A DNA stretch of 26,317 nt from CAZNNH01 sp964574335 (GCA_964574335.1 CAZNNH010000078.1:1-26317); one strand, 5' to 3'; shown: positions 1-6,198, counted from the stretch's first letter. Made by a program: numbers and translations. Notes: generated by a model not told the origin, from the letters alone.

Positions 1-587
1 TGGAAGGGCTGGAGCGCTACGTGGCGGTGCTGCGGGGAGAGCTGCGCCGGCTCAGCGACCTCCTGGACGACCTCCTCGAGTACGCCTCCCCCAGGGAATC
101 GCCCAGCGAGACGTGCCCTTTCGACGCCATCGTGGCGCAGGCGATCGCCCACAACCAGCTCGCCGTTCGCCAGGCCCGGGTCACCGTCGTCTCCCACACC
201 CGGTCAGACATCGGGTGCGTCCGCGCGGATCGTCGCCGTCTGGTCGGCGCTCTGGAGCAGTTGGTGCGCTCTGCCGTTCGCCACTCCCCCCGCGGCGACC
301 ACGTCCACGTCGAGGCCAGGCGGGCGGAGGCCGACGGTCGACCCGTCGTCGAATGCTCGATCCGTGATGCCGGCCCGGGCTTCCGTCCCGAGGACCTGCC
401 CCGGGTGTTGGAGCCTTTCTTCGCCCGGCAGCGAGGCCGGGCCGGCCTGAACCTCGCGATCGTCGAGCGCGCCATCGAGGCGCACGGAGGTCAGGTCTGG
501 GTCGAGAACGCCGAGGGGGGAGGTGTCGTCACGTCCGTGCGGCTGCCCCTGGCTGTCCAGGATCTGGACGCCCCCTCCAGACGCTAG
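1..587 (+). CDS. Sensor histidine kinase, C-terminal part (5' end outside window)
   Basis: The reading frame is open from the window edge, so only the end of the dimerisation helix (LDDLLEYASPRE) and the HATPase_c domain are visible. The G1 box reads DAGPGF, the F box LEPFF, and the G2 box GLNLAI followed by the usual HGGQVWVEN ending. The family autophosphorylates a histidine and passes the phosphate to a receiver domain; the histidine itself lies upstream of the window. The N box is abnormal: the segment EQLVRSAVRHSP has Ser where the Mg-binding Asn of the NLLxNA motif is expected, so kinase activity may be weak or lost. The gene ends 98 bp before a receiver gene, and its last codons contain two dyads that may be enhancer sites for the next operon. 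Kinase-family identity is confident; partner and signal are unknown. Confidence 0.85.
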   Translation, partial: EGLERYVAVLRGELRRLSDLLDDLLEYASPRESPSETCPFDAIVAQAIAHNQLAVRQARVTVVSHTRSDIGCVRADRRRLVGALEQLVRSAVRHSPRGDHVHVEARRAEADGRPVVECSIRDAGPGFRPEDLPRVLEPFFARQRGRAGLNLAIVERAIEAHGGQVWVENAEGGGVVTSVRLPLAVQDLDAPSRR

Positions 588-588
588 A
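556..588 (+). promoter_or_regulatory. Paired 13-bp dyads, candidate enhancer sites (copy A)
   Basis: Two dyads lie on a 20-bp period: TCCAG-GAT-CTGGA at 556-568 (perfect arms) and TCCAG-ACG-CTAGA at 576-588 (one mismatch). They overlap the kinase stop codon and are centred about 116 and 96 bp upstream of the start predicted from the sigma-54-type promoter at 652-667. The same pair with the same period precedes the paralogous promoter at 4064. Position and helical phasing suit an upstream activating sequence for a bacterial enhancer-binding protein; the protein is not in the window. Confidence 0.5.
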
Positions 589-651
589 CAGCGGCCACCC
601 CGAGCGGCGGCGGTGCCGCCCGGAAAGGGGAGTCTGCCTGGCGCCCGCCGG

Positions 652-667
652 TGGCATTCGTCTTGCA
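652..667 (+). promoter_or_regulatory. Sigma-54-type (-24/-12) promoter, copy A
   Basis: TGGCAT-TCGTC-TTGCA fits the TGGCAC-N5-TTGCA consensus, with GG (653-654) and GC (665-666) separated by 10 bp as sigma-54 requires. The predicted start is near 678, only 8 bases before the receiver ATG at 686, leaving GGGGGACT as leader. An equally good copy sits before the paralogous receiver gene at 4107, which makes chance unlikely. Confidence 0.6.
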
Positions 668-685
668 CGAGGGCGATGGGGGACT

Positions 686-1084
686 ATGAGCACGACACAA
701 GAGCGCGCCAAGCCCAGGATCCTGGTCATCGACGACGAGGAGCCCATCCTCTTCGCCCTCGCCGAGTACCTCGGCATCTTCGGCTTCGAGATCGACTGCG
801 CCCGGGAGGCCGAAGAAGCCGAGGCCTTGCTTGACCACGTTCGCTACGGGGCGGTGATCGCGGACCTGCGCCTGAGCGGCGTCCACGGGACCGAAGGGCT
901 CGAGATCGTGGGCTTCGTCCGCGAGCGCTGCCCCTGGGCCCGCATCCTGATCCTCACCGCCTATGGCACGCCTGAGATCGAGGCCGAGGCCTACCGGCTC
1001 GGCGCCGACGGTTTCCTCCGCAAGCCCCTCCCACTGGCGGACGTCGCCCAGGCCGTCTTCGGCCTGTTGGGCGAGGCGGCATGA
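686..1084 (+). CDS. Single-domain response regulator (receiver), paralogue 1
   Basis: 132 residues, just a CheY-like receiver with no output domain. Asp16-Asp17 form the acidic pocket, Asp60 in ADLRLSG is the phospho-acceptor, Thr91 (LTAYG) is the switch residue and Lys113 (RKP) the conserved lysine, so it should be phosphorylatable. The start is the first ATG after the predicted sigma-54 promoter and gives the usual receiver N-terminus (PRILVIDDEEP). The stop overlaps the next ATG by 4 bp (ATGA), so it is coupled to the EAL gene. It is a close paralogue of the receiver at 4107 (both have DDEEPILFA and CAREAEEAEALLDHV or TAREAEEAEALLDHV). It probably acts by protein contact, perhaps with the EAL protein; that partner is inference. 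Confidence 0.9.
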   Translation: MSTTQERAKPRILVIDDEEPILFALAEYLGIFGFEIDCAREAEEAEALLDHVRYGAVIADLRLSGVHGTEGLEIVGFVRERCPWARILILTAYGTPEIEAEAYRLGADGFLRKPLPLADVAQAVFGLLGEAA

Positions 1085-1869
1085 GCGCCCCGAACCTGAT
1101 GCAGACGATCCTGGGGCCGGGGGGCCTTTCGGCGCGGTTCCAGCCGATCCTCGACCTGGCCGCGGTCGGCGCCCCGATCCTCCACGCCGCGGAGTGCCTG
1201 ACGCGTGGGCCCTGCGGCACCAACGTCGAGGACGCCTTCGTCCTCTTCGAGTACGTGCGGCGCAAGCGGGAGGAAGGGCCCGTCGACCGGGCCTGCGTGG
1301 CGGGCGGCCTGGAGGCGGCCCGACAGCTCGTGGGAGCCCCGTGCCTTTCCATCAACGTGCACGCGGTGACGCTGTGTCTGGATGAGGGGTTCGTGGACTT
1401 CCTCGACGAGGAGGCCGACCGCTGCGGCATCGAGCCCGCGCGACTGACGATCGAGATCGTCGGGTCGCCGCCGACCTGGCACCATCCCGGCATCACCTCC
1501 GCCCTCGAAGGGCTGCGTCACCGTGGGGTCCGGATCGCCCTCGACGACGTCGGGCTCGGGACGGCCAACTGCCGCGCGATCCTGGAATGCCAGCCCGACT
1601 TCTTCAAGCTCGACCGCTACTTCGTCCACGGCGTGCACAAGGACTTCGCACGCCAGGCCGTGGTCGAAGCGGTCACCAAGCTGGCCACCAGCCTCGAGGC
1701 GCAGGTGGTGGCCGAGGGGCTGGAGGAGCCGGCCGACCTCGAGTTCCTGCGCGGGATGGGCGTCCGCCTGGCGCAGGGGTACCTGTTCTCGCCTGCAGTG
1801 GCACCCGCGGAGTGGGCGGGCGTCACGGCCTCGTTGTGCAGGCACGAAGGGAGACGGAGCGATGCGTAA
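1081..1869 (+). CDS. Stand-alone EAL-domain protein, predicted c-di-GMP phosphodiesterase
   Basis: 262 residues comprising a single EAL domain with no GGDEF, PAS or membrane segment. The family hydrolyses c-di-GMP to pGpG. The signature is ECL rather than EAL (Glu38, AECLTRGP), but all residues needed for catalysis appear present: Asn92 (INVHA), Glu125 (IEIV), Asp155-Asp156 (LDDVG), Lys176 (FKLD), Glu212 (AEGLE) and Gln232 (LAQGYLF). Activity is therefore plausible. The ATG overlaps the preceding receiver stop, and its own end overlaps the next receiver start by 8 bp, giving a coupled RR-EAL-RR unit. A receiver working in trans could play the role of a fused regulatory domain; this is inference. 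It is related to the EAL protein at 3197, both having a GTN.E......FEY.R.KR insertion. Confidence 0.9.
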   Translation: MSAPNLMQTILGPGGLSARFQPILDLAAVGAPILHAAECLTRGPCGTNVEDAFVLFEYVRRKREEGPVDRACVAGGLEAARQLVGAPCLSINVHAVTLCLDEGFVDFLDEEADRCGIEPARLTIEIVGSPPTWHHPGITSALEGLRHRGVRIALDDVGLGTANCRAILECQPDFFKLDRYFVHGVHKDFARQAVVEAVTKLATSLEAQVVAEGLEEPADLEFLRGMGVRLAQGYLFSPAVAPAEWAGVTASLCRHEGRRSDA

Positions 1870-2230
1870 GAAGATCCTGATCGTGGACGACTCATCGACC
1901 GCCTTGATGATGGAGCAGATGATCCTGTCCAGGGAGCCCTATAGGATCGTCACGGCGGCCAACGGCCGGGACGCCGTCGCCAAGGCGTTGGCCGAGAAGC
2001 CCGACCTGATCCTGATGGACGTGGTGATGCCGGAGATGAACGGCTTCGAGGCCTGCCAGGAGCTGCGGCGTCAGGAGGTCACCAAGACGACGCCGATCAT
2101 CATGGTCACCACCCGCGGCGAGGGAGAGAACGTGGAGACCGGCTTCCAGAGCGGCTGCAGCGACTACATCACCAAGCCGGTCAACCGGCTGGAGCTCCTG
2201 ACCAAGCTGCGCAGCCACCTCGAGGCCTGA
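1862..2230 (+). CDS. Single-domain response regulator, paralogue 2
   Basis: 122-residue CheY-like receiver: Asp9-Asp10 acidic pair, phospho-acceptor Asp53 (LILMDVVMP), switch Thr83 (MVTTRGEG), Lys105 (ITKPV). It begins inside the end of the EAL gene (8-bp overlap), so translation is likely coupled. No DNA-binding or enzymatic output follows. The sequence is a different lineage from the receivers at 686 and 4107 and closely matches the receiver at 4660 (shared TTRGEG, SGC.DY.TKPV and EKPDL.LMDV), as expected if an RR-EAL-RR block was duplicated. A phosphate sink, a shuttle or a switch for the EAL or GAF protein are all possible. Confidence 0.9.
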   Translation: MRKKILIVDDSSTALMMEQMILSREPYRIVTAANGRDAVAKALAEKPDLILMDVVMPEMNGFEACQELRRQEVTKTTPIIMVTTRGEGENVETGFQSGCSDYITKPVNRLELLTKLRSHLEA

Positions 2231-2272
2231 CCAGGGCCTTCATTCGACCGTCTACAGCGAAAGGGAGCGGCC

Positions 2273-3148
2273 ATGAGCGAGACCACCGACCGGCACGGCT
2301 CGTACGTACGCAAGGTCAACGAGGAGGCCCGGCGCTATGCCCAGGACCTGCTCGCCGAGAACGAGAAGCTCCGCCTGCTGGTGGCGTCCCTCGAGACCGA
2401 GAACGGAAGCCTCGAGGAGAAGCTGCGCTCGAGCGGCGACCTGCCCAAGGAGATCGACGTGCTGCGCAGCCTGGTCACCAGCCTGGAGAAGGAGAAGCTG
2501 CGGCTGCAGGAGCAGCTCTTGGCGGTCCGCGACCAGCTCGACCGACACCTGAGTGAACAGAGCCGACTGCAGCGGCGACTCGAGGAGATCGAGAAGGAGA
2601 ATCGGCGCTTCTCCGAGCAGTACGTGCAGGTCGAGGAGCAGAGCTCCAACCTGGCCAACCTGTACGTGGCCAGCTACCGGCTGCACGGGACGCTCGACCG
2701 CGAGGAGCTGCTGGGAACCCTCCAGGAGATCGTGGCCAACCTGATCGGGTCGGAGGAGATGGGGATCTTCGAGCTCGATGCCAGTGGCGATTCGCTCAGG
2801 CTGCTGGCCGGCTTCGGCATCGACTCCGCCGCCTACGCCACCGTCCCCGCCGGCGACGGTCTGATCGGGCGCACGGTGCAGAGCGGTGAGATCTTCGTCA
2901 GCAAGGCAGAGCCGGCGGAGGTGAAGCAGCGGGTGCCCCGGGAGAGAGACCTGACGGCCTGCATCCCCCTCAAGCTCGACGACCGGGTCTTCGGCGTGAT
3001 CGCCCTGTTCCGGCTGCTCCCCCAGAAGGTGGGCGGCTTCGTCGACATCGACCACGAGCTCTTCGACCTCCTGGCGACCCAGGCCGCCACCGCCCTCTAC
3101 GCCAGCGACCTGCACGCTCGCCTCGGCCGGGAGACCACGGAGCGCTGA
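2273..3148 (+). CDS. Coiled-coil plus GAF-domain sensor protein
   Basis: 291 residues. Residues 10-130 are a long charged heptad-rich coiled coil (NEKLRLLVASLETEN, EKEKLRLQEQLLAV), and about 134-285 form a GAF domain (start SYRLHGTLDREELL; core VPAGDGLIGRTVQSGE; end DHELFDLLATQAATAL). GAF domains bind small ligands such as cyclic nucleotides or act as dimeric sensors; no ligand can be assigned. There is no catalytic or membrane region, so it is probably a cytosolic dimer or scaffold. The start at ATG 2273 follows AAAGGGAG. It lies 42 bp after the receiver gene and is probably in the same transcript, which suggests it senses for, or assembles, the receiver and EAL proteins. Confidence 0.85.
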   Translation: MSETTDRHGSYVRKVNEEARRYAQDLLAENEKLRLLVASLETENGSLEEKLRSSGDLPKEIDVLRSLVTSLEKEKLRLQEQLLAVRDQLDRHLSEQSRLQRRLEEIEKENRRFSEQYVQVEEQSSNLANLYVASYRLHGTLDREELLGTLQEIVANLIGSEEMGIFELDASGDSLRLLAGFGIDSAAYATVPAGDGLIGRTVQSGEIFVSKAEPAEVKQRVPRERDLTACIPLKLDDRVFGVIALFRLLPQKVGGFVDIDHELFDLLATQAATALYASDLHARLGRETTER

Positions 3149-3196
3149 TGTTCCGGGAACCTCGGTGCGCCGGGCCGCGGCGAAGGTGAGAGAGAC

Positions 3197-3958
3197 GTGA
3201 GCGTGAGCTCGTCGACGCTGCTCGAGGCGGTGCTGCAGCCGGACGCCCTACGGGCCGTTTTCCAGCCGATCTTCGAGATCGAAGTCGACCGCCTGCGCGT
3301 CTTCTCCGTCGAGGGCTTGGTCCGTGGGCCGAGGGGTACCAATCTGGAGCGTGCCGAGATCCTCTTCGAGTACGGGCGCAAGAAGCGGGCGGAGTGCCAG
3401 GTGGACCGCGCCAGCCTGGCGACGGTGCTGGCGGCGGCGGCCGGCCTCCCACCCGAGCTCGGGTTGCACGTCAACGTCCACGCCGCCACCCTGTGCCGCG
3501 ACCCGGAGCTGCTCAACTTCCTCGGCGACACCGCCACCCGCTGCGGCATCGCGTTGCCGCGGATCACGCTGGAGATCATCCGGCACGCCCCTCCGTGGGA
3601 GGGCCGAAGCTTCCAGAACGCGCTCGACGGCCTCCGCCACATCGGAGTGGGAATCGCTCTCGACGACGTCGGCCTGGGCGAGGCCAGCTACCGCATGGTG
3701 ATCGAGTGCCGCGCCGATTACCTCAAGATCGGCCGGCACCTCGTCTCAGGCTGCCATGCCGACCTCGCCCGGAGGGCGGTGCTCGACTCGATGGTGTTCC
3801 TGGCGCGACGCCTCAGCGCCCGGGTGATCGCCGAAGGTGTCGAGTCAGCCGACGACCTCGAGACCCTCGCCGCCATCGGCATCCGTCTCGCCCAGGGAGA
3901 CCTGCTGGCGCCGCCCCGCCCCGCCGATGCGGTGAGGAACAGCCTGTCCAGGATCTAG
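3197..3958 (+). CDS. Second stand-alone EAL-domain protein
   Basis: 253 residues, a single EAL domain starting at GTG (GAAGGTGAGAG upstream). Predicted active-site residues are Glu39 (VEGLVRGP, an EGL version of the signature), Asn93 (VNVHA), Glu126 (LEII), Asp156-Asp157 (LDDVG), Lys177, Glu213 (AEGVE) and Gln233 (LAQGDLL). Compared with the first EAL protein the usual KLD after the lysine is KIG, so one loop residue is altered; activity is less certain and a c-di-GMP-binding role is possible. It is 48 bp after the GAF gene. Its stop codon lies within one of the paired dyads that precede the second sigma-54-type promoter. Confidence 0.88.
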   Translation: MSVSSSTLLEAVLQPDALRAVFQPIFEIEVDRLRVFSVEGLVRGPRGTNLERAEILFEYGRKKRAECQVDRASLATVLAAAAGLPPELGLHVNVHAATLCRDPELLNFLGDTATRCGIALPRITLEIIRHAPPWEGRSFQNALDGLRHIGVGIALDDVGLGEASYRMVIECRADYLKIGRHLVSGCHADLARRAVLDSMVFLARRLSARVIAEGVESADDLETLAAIGIRLAQGDLLAPPRPADAVRNSLSRI

Positions 3959-3979
3959 ACGGCGCTTCCAGGACCTAGA
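3947..3979 (+). promoter_or_regulatory. Paired 13-bp dyads, candidate enhancer sites (copy B)
   Basis: TCCAG-GAT-CTAGA at 3947-3959 and TCCAG-GAC-CTAGA at 3967-3979, again with exactly 20-bp period and again straddling the stop codon of the upstream gene. The centres are about 137 and 117 bp upstream of the start predicted from the promoter at 4064, that is 21 bp (two helical turns) further than in copy A. Flanking bases (TGTCCAG before, CTAGACAG after) also match copy A, so the block looks duplicated and retained. Confidence 0.5.
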
Positions 3980-4063
3980 CAGGCACCCGGCGCTCCCGGC
4001 GGTGAGCGAATCCAACCGTCATTCCAGCAGCGACTTGCACGGATCGGGTGGCGTCGGCTTGCT

Positions 4064-4079
4064 TGGCATCCGGGTTGCA
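4064..4079 (+). promoter_or_regulatory. Sigma-54-type (-24/-12) promoter, copy B
   Basis: TGGCAT-CCGGG-TTGCA, with GG at 4065-4066 and GC at 4077-4078 (10 bp apart). Both conserved boxes are identical to copy A while the spacer differs, which suggests selection on the promoter elements. The predicted start is near 4090, just before a GAGGA ribosome-binding site (4093-4097) and ATG 4107. Confidence 0.6.
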
Positions 4080-4106
4080 GCCTCCCAGCCCCGAGGACAC
4101 ACTGCG

Positions 4107-4538
4107 ATGATCCCGCCACCTGTCAGCCACAACGAGAGCGAGATGACGACACCCAATCCGAGCTGGCCCCGAGTCCTGATCCTCGATGACGAGGAGCCGA
4201 TCCTCTTCGCGATGCAGCAGTACTTCGAGGTGTTCGGCTTCGAGGTGGACACCGCCCGCGAGGCAGAGGAGGCTGAGGCGCTCCTGGACCACGTGCAGTA
4301 CGGCGCCGTGATCGCCGACCTCCGGCTCTCCGGGATCGGGGGCAACGAGGGGCTGCGCATCGTCCGCTACGCGCGAGAGCGCTGCCCGAAGGCCCGCATC
4401 ATCGTGCTCACGGCCTACGGCTCCCCCGAGGTCGAGGGCGAGGCCCATCGCCTCGGGGCCGACTGTTTTGTCCACAAGCCCATTCCGCTTCCCGACATCG
4501 CCCAGATCATGCTCGGGCTGCTGGCCCGCGACTCATGA
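4107..4538 (+). CDS. Single-domain response regulator, paralogue of the 686 gene
   Basis: Receiver domain with Asp-Asp pair (LILDDEEP), phospho-acceptor Asp71 counted from this start (IADLRLSG), switch Thr (VLTAYG) and Lys (VHKPIP). ATG 4107 is the first ATG after the predicted sigma-54 start and has GAGGA nine bases upstream. ATG 4143 would instead give an N-terminus matching the paralogue at 686 more closely (MTTPNPSWPRVL) and is a real alternative. There is no output domain. Unlike its paralogue it is not followed by an intact EAL gene: the next 121 bp hold only a remnant before another receiver. It probably serves the same phosphorelay as the first copy. Confidence 0.85.
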   Translation: MIPPPVSHNESEMTTPNPSWPRVLILDDEEPILFAMQQYFEVFGFEVDTAREAEEAEALLDHVQYGAVIADLRLSGIGGNEGLRIVRYARERCPKARIIVLTAYGSPEVEGEAHRLGADCFVHKPIPLPDIAQIMLGLLARDS

Positions 4539-4542
4539 GCCG

Positions 4543-4569
4543 GGTGCAGGGTTCTTGTTCTCGCCGGCC
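4543..4569 (+). pseudogene. Possible relic of an EAL-domain C-terminus
   Basis: Between the two receivers the codons read GAGFLFSPAD, which resembles the end of the first EAL protein (AQGYLFSPAV, 1771-1800); the nucleotides match well around TGTTCTCGCC. The location, between an RR of the 686 type and an RR of the 1862 type, is exactly where the first unit has its EAL gene. The frame stays open into the next receiver at 4660. I read this as what remains after deletion of an EAL gene. The match is short, so this is an inference of moderate strength. Confidence 0.4.
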
Positions 4570-4659
4570 GATTCCGAAGCGGGGCGTTCGGAAGCGGCCT
4601 GGGACACGATTGGGCACGGTGCCGCCGAAGCCGGAGCCGGCGGTGGAAGTGAGGGCGTA

Positions 4660-5040
4660 ATGGCGGTGATGACGAAGAAGATTCTGGTCGTCGACGACTC
4701 GAAGACCTCGCAGTACCTGGAGCAGATCATCCTGCGCAAGGGGCACTACGCCGTGGTGACGGCCGACGACGGCGAGGAGGGCGTGTCGCGGGCGTTGTCC
4801 GAGAAGCCGGACCTGGTGCTGATGGACGTGAGGATGCCGAAGCTGGACGGCTTTGGCGCGGTGAAGAAGCTCCGATCCGATCCGGCCACCCGCCACATCC
4901 CCGTGATCATGGTGACCACCCGGGGCGAGGGGTCCCACGTCGTCACCGGTTTCGAGAGCGGCTGCACCGACTACGTGACCAAGCCGGTGGACTCGCTGGA
5001 GCTGCTGGCCAAGGTCCGGAGCTGCCTGGACGAGGCCTGA
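4660..5040 (+). CDS. Single-domain response regulator, paralogue of the 1862 gene
   Basis: 126 residues. Asp12-Asp13, phospho-acceptor Asp56 (LVLMDVRMP), switch Thr (MVTTRGEG) and Lys (VTKPVD) are present; receiver only. ATG 4660 follows GGAAGTGAGG. ATG 4669 (MTKKILVVDD) would match the start of the paralogue (MRKKILIVDD) and is an alternative. It is the last gene of the signalling cluster and probably shares the sigma-54-type promoter at 4064 with the receiver before it. Function is likely phosphate transfer or protein-contact signalling; no partner can be named. Confidence 0.88.
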   Translation: MAVMTKKILVVDDSKTSQYLEQIILRKGHYAVVTADDGEEGVSRALSEKPDLVLMDVRMPKLDGFGAVKKLRSDPATRHIPVIMVTTRGEGSHVVTGFESGCTDYVTKPVDSLELLAKVRSCLDEA

Positions 5041-5042
5041 GG

Positions 5043-5124
5043 GGTCCCGGCGGCCCAGGTGGTCGGTCTGCTGCGGGAGCTCTGCGGCACCCTCGCACCA
5101 CCTTCGTCCCGGGCGGGACCGACC
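5043..5124. terminator. Inverted-repeat-rich convergent intergenic region, possible bidirectional terminator
   Basis: The gap between convergent genes contains three perfect inverted pairs: GGTCCCG 5043-5049 with CGGGACC 5114-5120, AGGTGGT 5057-5063 with ACCACCT 5097-5103, and GGTCGGTC 5061-5068 with GACCGACC 5117-5124. They overlap, so alternative folds compete. No T-run follows, so a simple intrinsic terminator is not shown; strong structure between converging genes is the argument. Confidence 0.3.
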
Positions 5125-5146
5125 CTACCCCCGGGCCCGGAGACCC

Positions 5147-6031
5147 TCAGCCGCGCGGCTCGGGATCTGGTGTGGGCCGGCTGACCCAGGGGCCCGGCAC
5201 CGGCGGCGGCGGCTCGACCGCCGGGGTCCGCCGCCAGGCGAAGCCGATCGTGAAGCCCCAGCCGCCGTCGGCGTCGGAAAGGCCGCGGCGCAGCGCCGCG
5301 TCCCAGCGGATGGAGCCCCGATCGAGGCGTACGCCGAGCCGGGCCTCGGCATGGACGTCCGCACCGGGACTGCCGTCCCCGGCCAGCCCGGCGATCTCCC
5401 CGAGCACCGTCAGACGCCCGGTGAGGGGGTGCTCCAGGGCCAGGGCGTAGTCGAAGAAGTCGCTCTGGCTGTGCGGCGAGAGGGGCCGGTCCTGGATGGC
5501 CAGGCCGGCGTTCACGTGGACGGTGGTGGGACCGACCTGTCCCGAGAGCAGCAACTGGGCCGACATCCGCAGGGCGTCCGGCCCGAGGCCGTGCTCGGAG
5601 CTGGTGTTGGGCAGCGAGATCTCGTAGCGGGCGGCCAGCGCCGGACGCCCCTCGGCCGGGCCGAGCAAGCGAAGCTTGGTCCGCAGCACGACGTCCCCGG
5701 CGTCCGTGTGGGTTCCGAAGCCCGGATCACCCACCACCGTGACCTGGCTGGTCCACTCGAGGTCGAGCTCGACGCAGTCGAAGGGCGAGTAGACGGCGCG
5801 GAGACGGGGGCCGTCCCAGCGGTTGCGCGGCTGCCCGGTCAGGAAGCTCGGCTCGCCACGAATGAGTTCGAGGGCCGACTCGACGGCCAGCGTCCCGCCG
5901 GGGGCGGTGGTGGCCTCCTCTGCCTGCAGGGGCTGGGTCTGAGCGGCCGCTTCGTCACAGACCGCTCCGCTCAGGAGCGCCGCCAGAAGAAGCGGCGCCG
6001 GGAACCCGAACGTCAGCCAACGAGCGTGCAA
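5147..6031 (-). CDS. Secreted, probable outer-membrane beta-barrel protein
   Basis: About 294 residues from the TTG at 6031. The N-terminus is a signal peptide (hydrophobic FGFPAPLLLAALLSGAV, likely cleavage after DEAAAQ). The mature part has alternating short strands typical of barrel proteins of the Phenol_MetA_deg/transporter-like type (ARYEISLPNT, VHVNAGLAIQD, FDYALALEHPL, LTVLGEIAG, WGFTIGFAWR), followed by a proline-rich tail instead of a terminal Phe strand. An ATG at 6154 keeps the frame open, but it would put about 40 unlikely residues before the signal peptide and would start upstream of the predicted promoter (6039-6067). Substrate or role is unknown. It stands alone, divergent from the penicillin-binding-protein gene. 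Confidence 0.7.
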   Translation of the reverse strand: MHARWLTFGFPAPLLLAALLSGAVCDEAAAQTQPLQAEEATTAPGGTLAVESALELIRGEPSFLTGQPRNRWDGPRLRAVYSPFDCVELDLEWTSQVTVVGDPGFGTHTDAGDVVLRTKLRLLGPAEGRPALAARYEISLPNTSSEHGLGPDALRMSAQLLLSGQVGPTTVHVNAGLAIQDRPLSPHSQSDFFDYALALEHPLTGRLTVLGEIAGLAGDGSPGADVHAEARLGVRLDRGSIRWDAALRRGLSDADGGWGFTIGFAWRRTPAVEPPPPVPGPWVSRPTPDPEPRG

Positions 6032-6038
6032 GGCCGAA

Positions 6039-6067
6039 AAGCTAAGCGGGGAGGCGCCCGCTGTCAA
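6039..6067 (-). promoter_or_regulatory. Predicted housekeeping promoter for the barrel-protein gene
   Basis: On the minus strand TTGACA (6067-6062, consensus) is followed by a 17-bp spacer and TAGCTT (6044-6039). The predicted start is at about 6032, one base before the TTG start codon, which implies a leaderless transcript or a start further in. Confidence 0.45.
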
Positions 6068-6134
6068 CGCGGCCGGCCGGGGGCGTCGGGTCAGCGGTCG
6101 GTCCCCTGGGTCCCGGCAGTGCGGCAGATCCCCG

Positions 6135-6140
6135 TATAAT
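6135..6140 (+). promoter_or_regulatory. Perfect -10 box upstream of the PBP gene
   Basis: TATAAT in otherwise very GC-rich sequence, 58 bp before the GTG at 6199. No good -35 box is seen 16-18 bp upstream, so activity may need an activator or another sigma factor. Confidence 0.35.
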
Positions 6141-6198
6141 CCCTGCAGGCTCATGTCGTTCCTTCAGAAGCTCGCTGCGACGTCGTGAGGGCGCTCAC

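Noticed and set aside
2252..3115. Long minus-strand frame opposite the GAF gene
   Set aside because: Composition is Leu/Gly/Gln-rich without domains and it mirrors codon usage of the plus-strand gene, which has clear coiled-coil and GAF motifs.
4050..4062. Another possible -24/-12 promoter just before copy B
   Set aside because: GG and GC are only 9 bp apart here, which is outside the strict sigma-54 spacing; the 4064-4079 site is far better.
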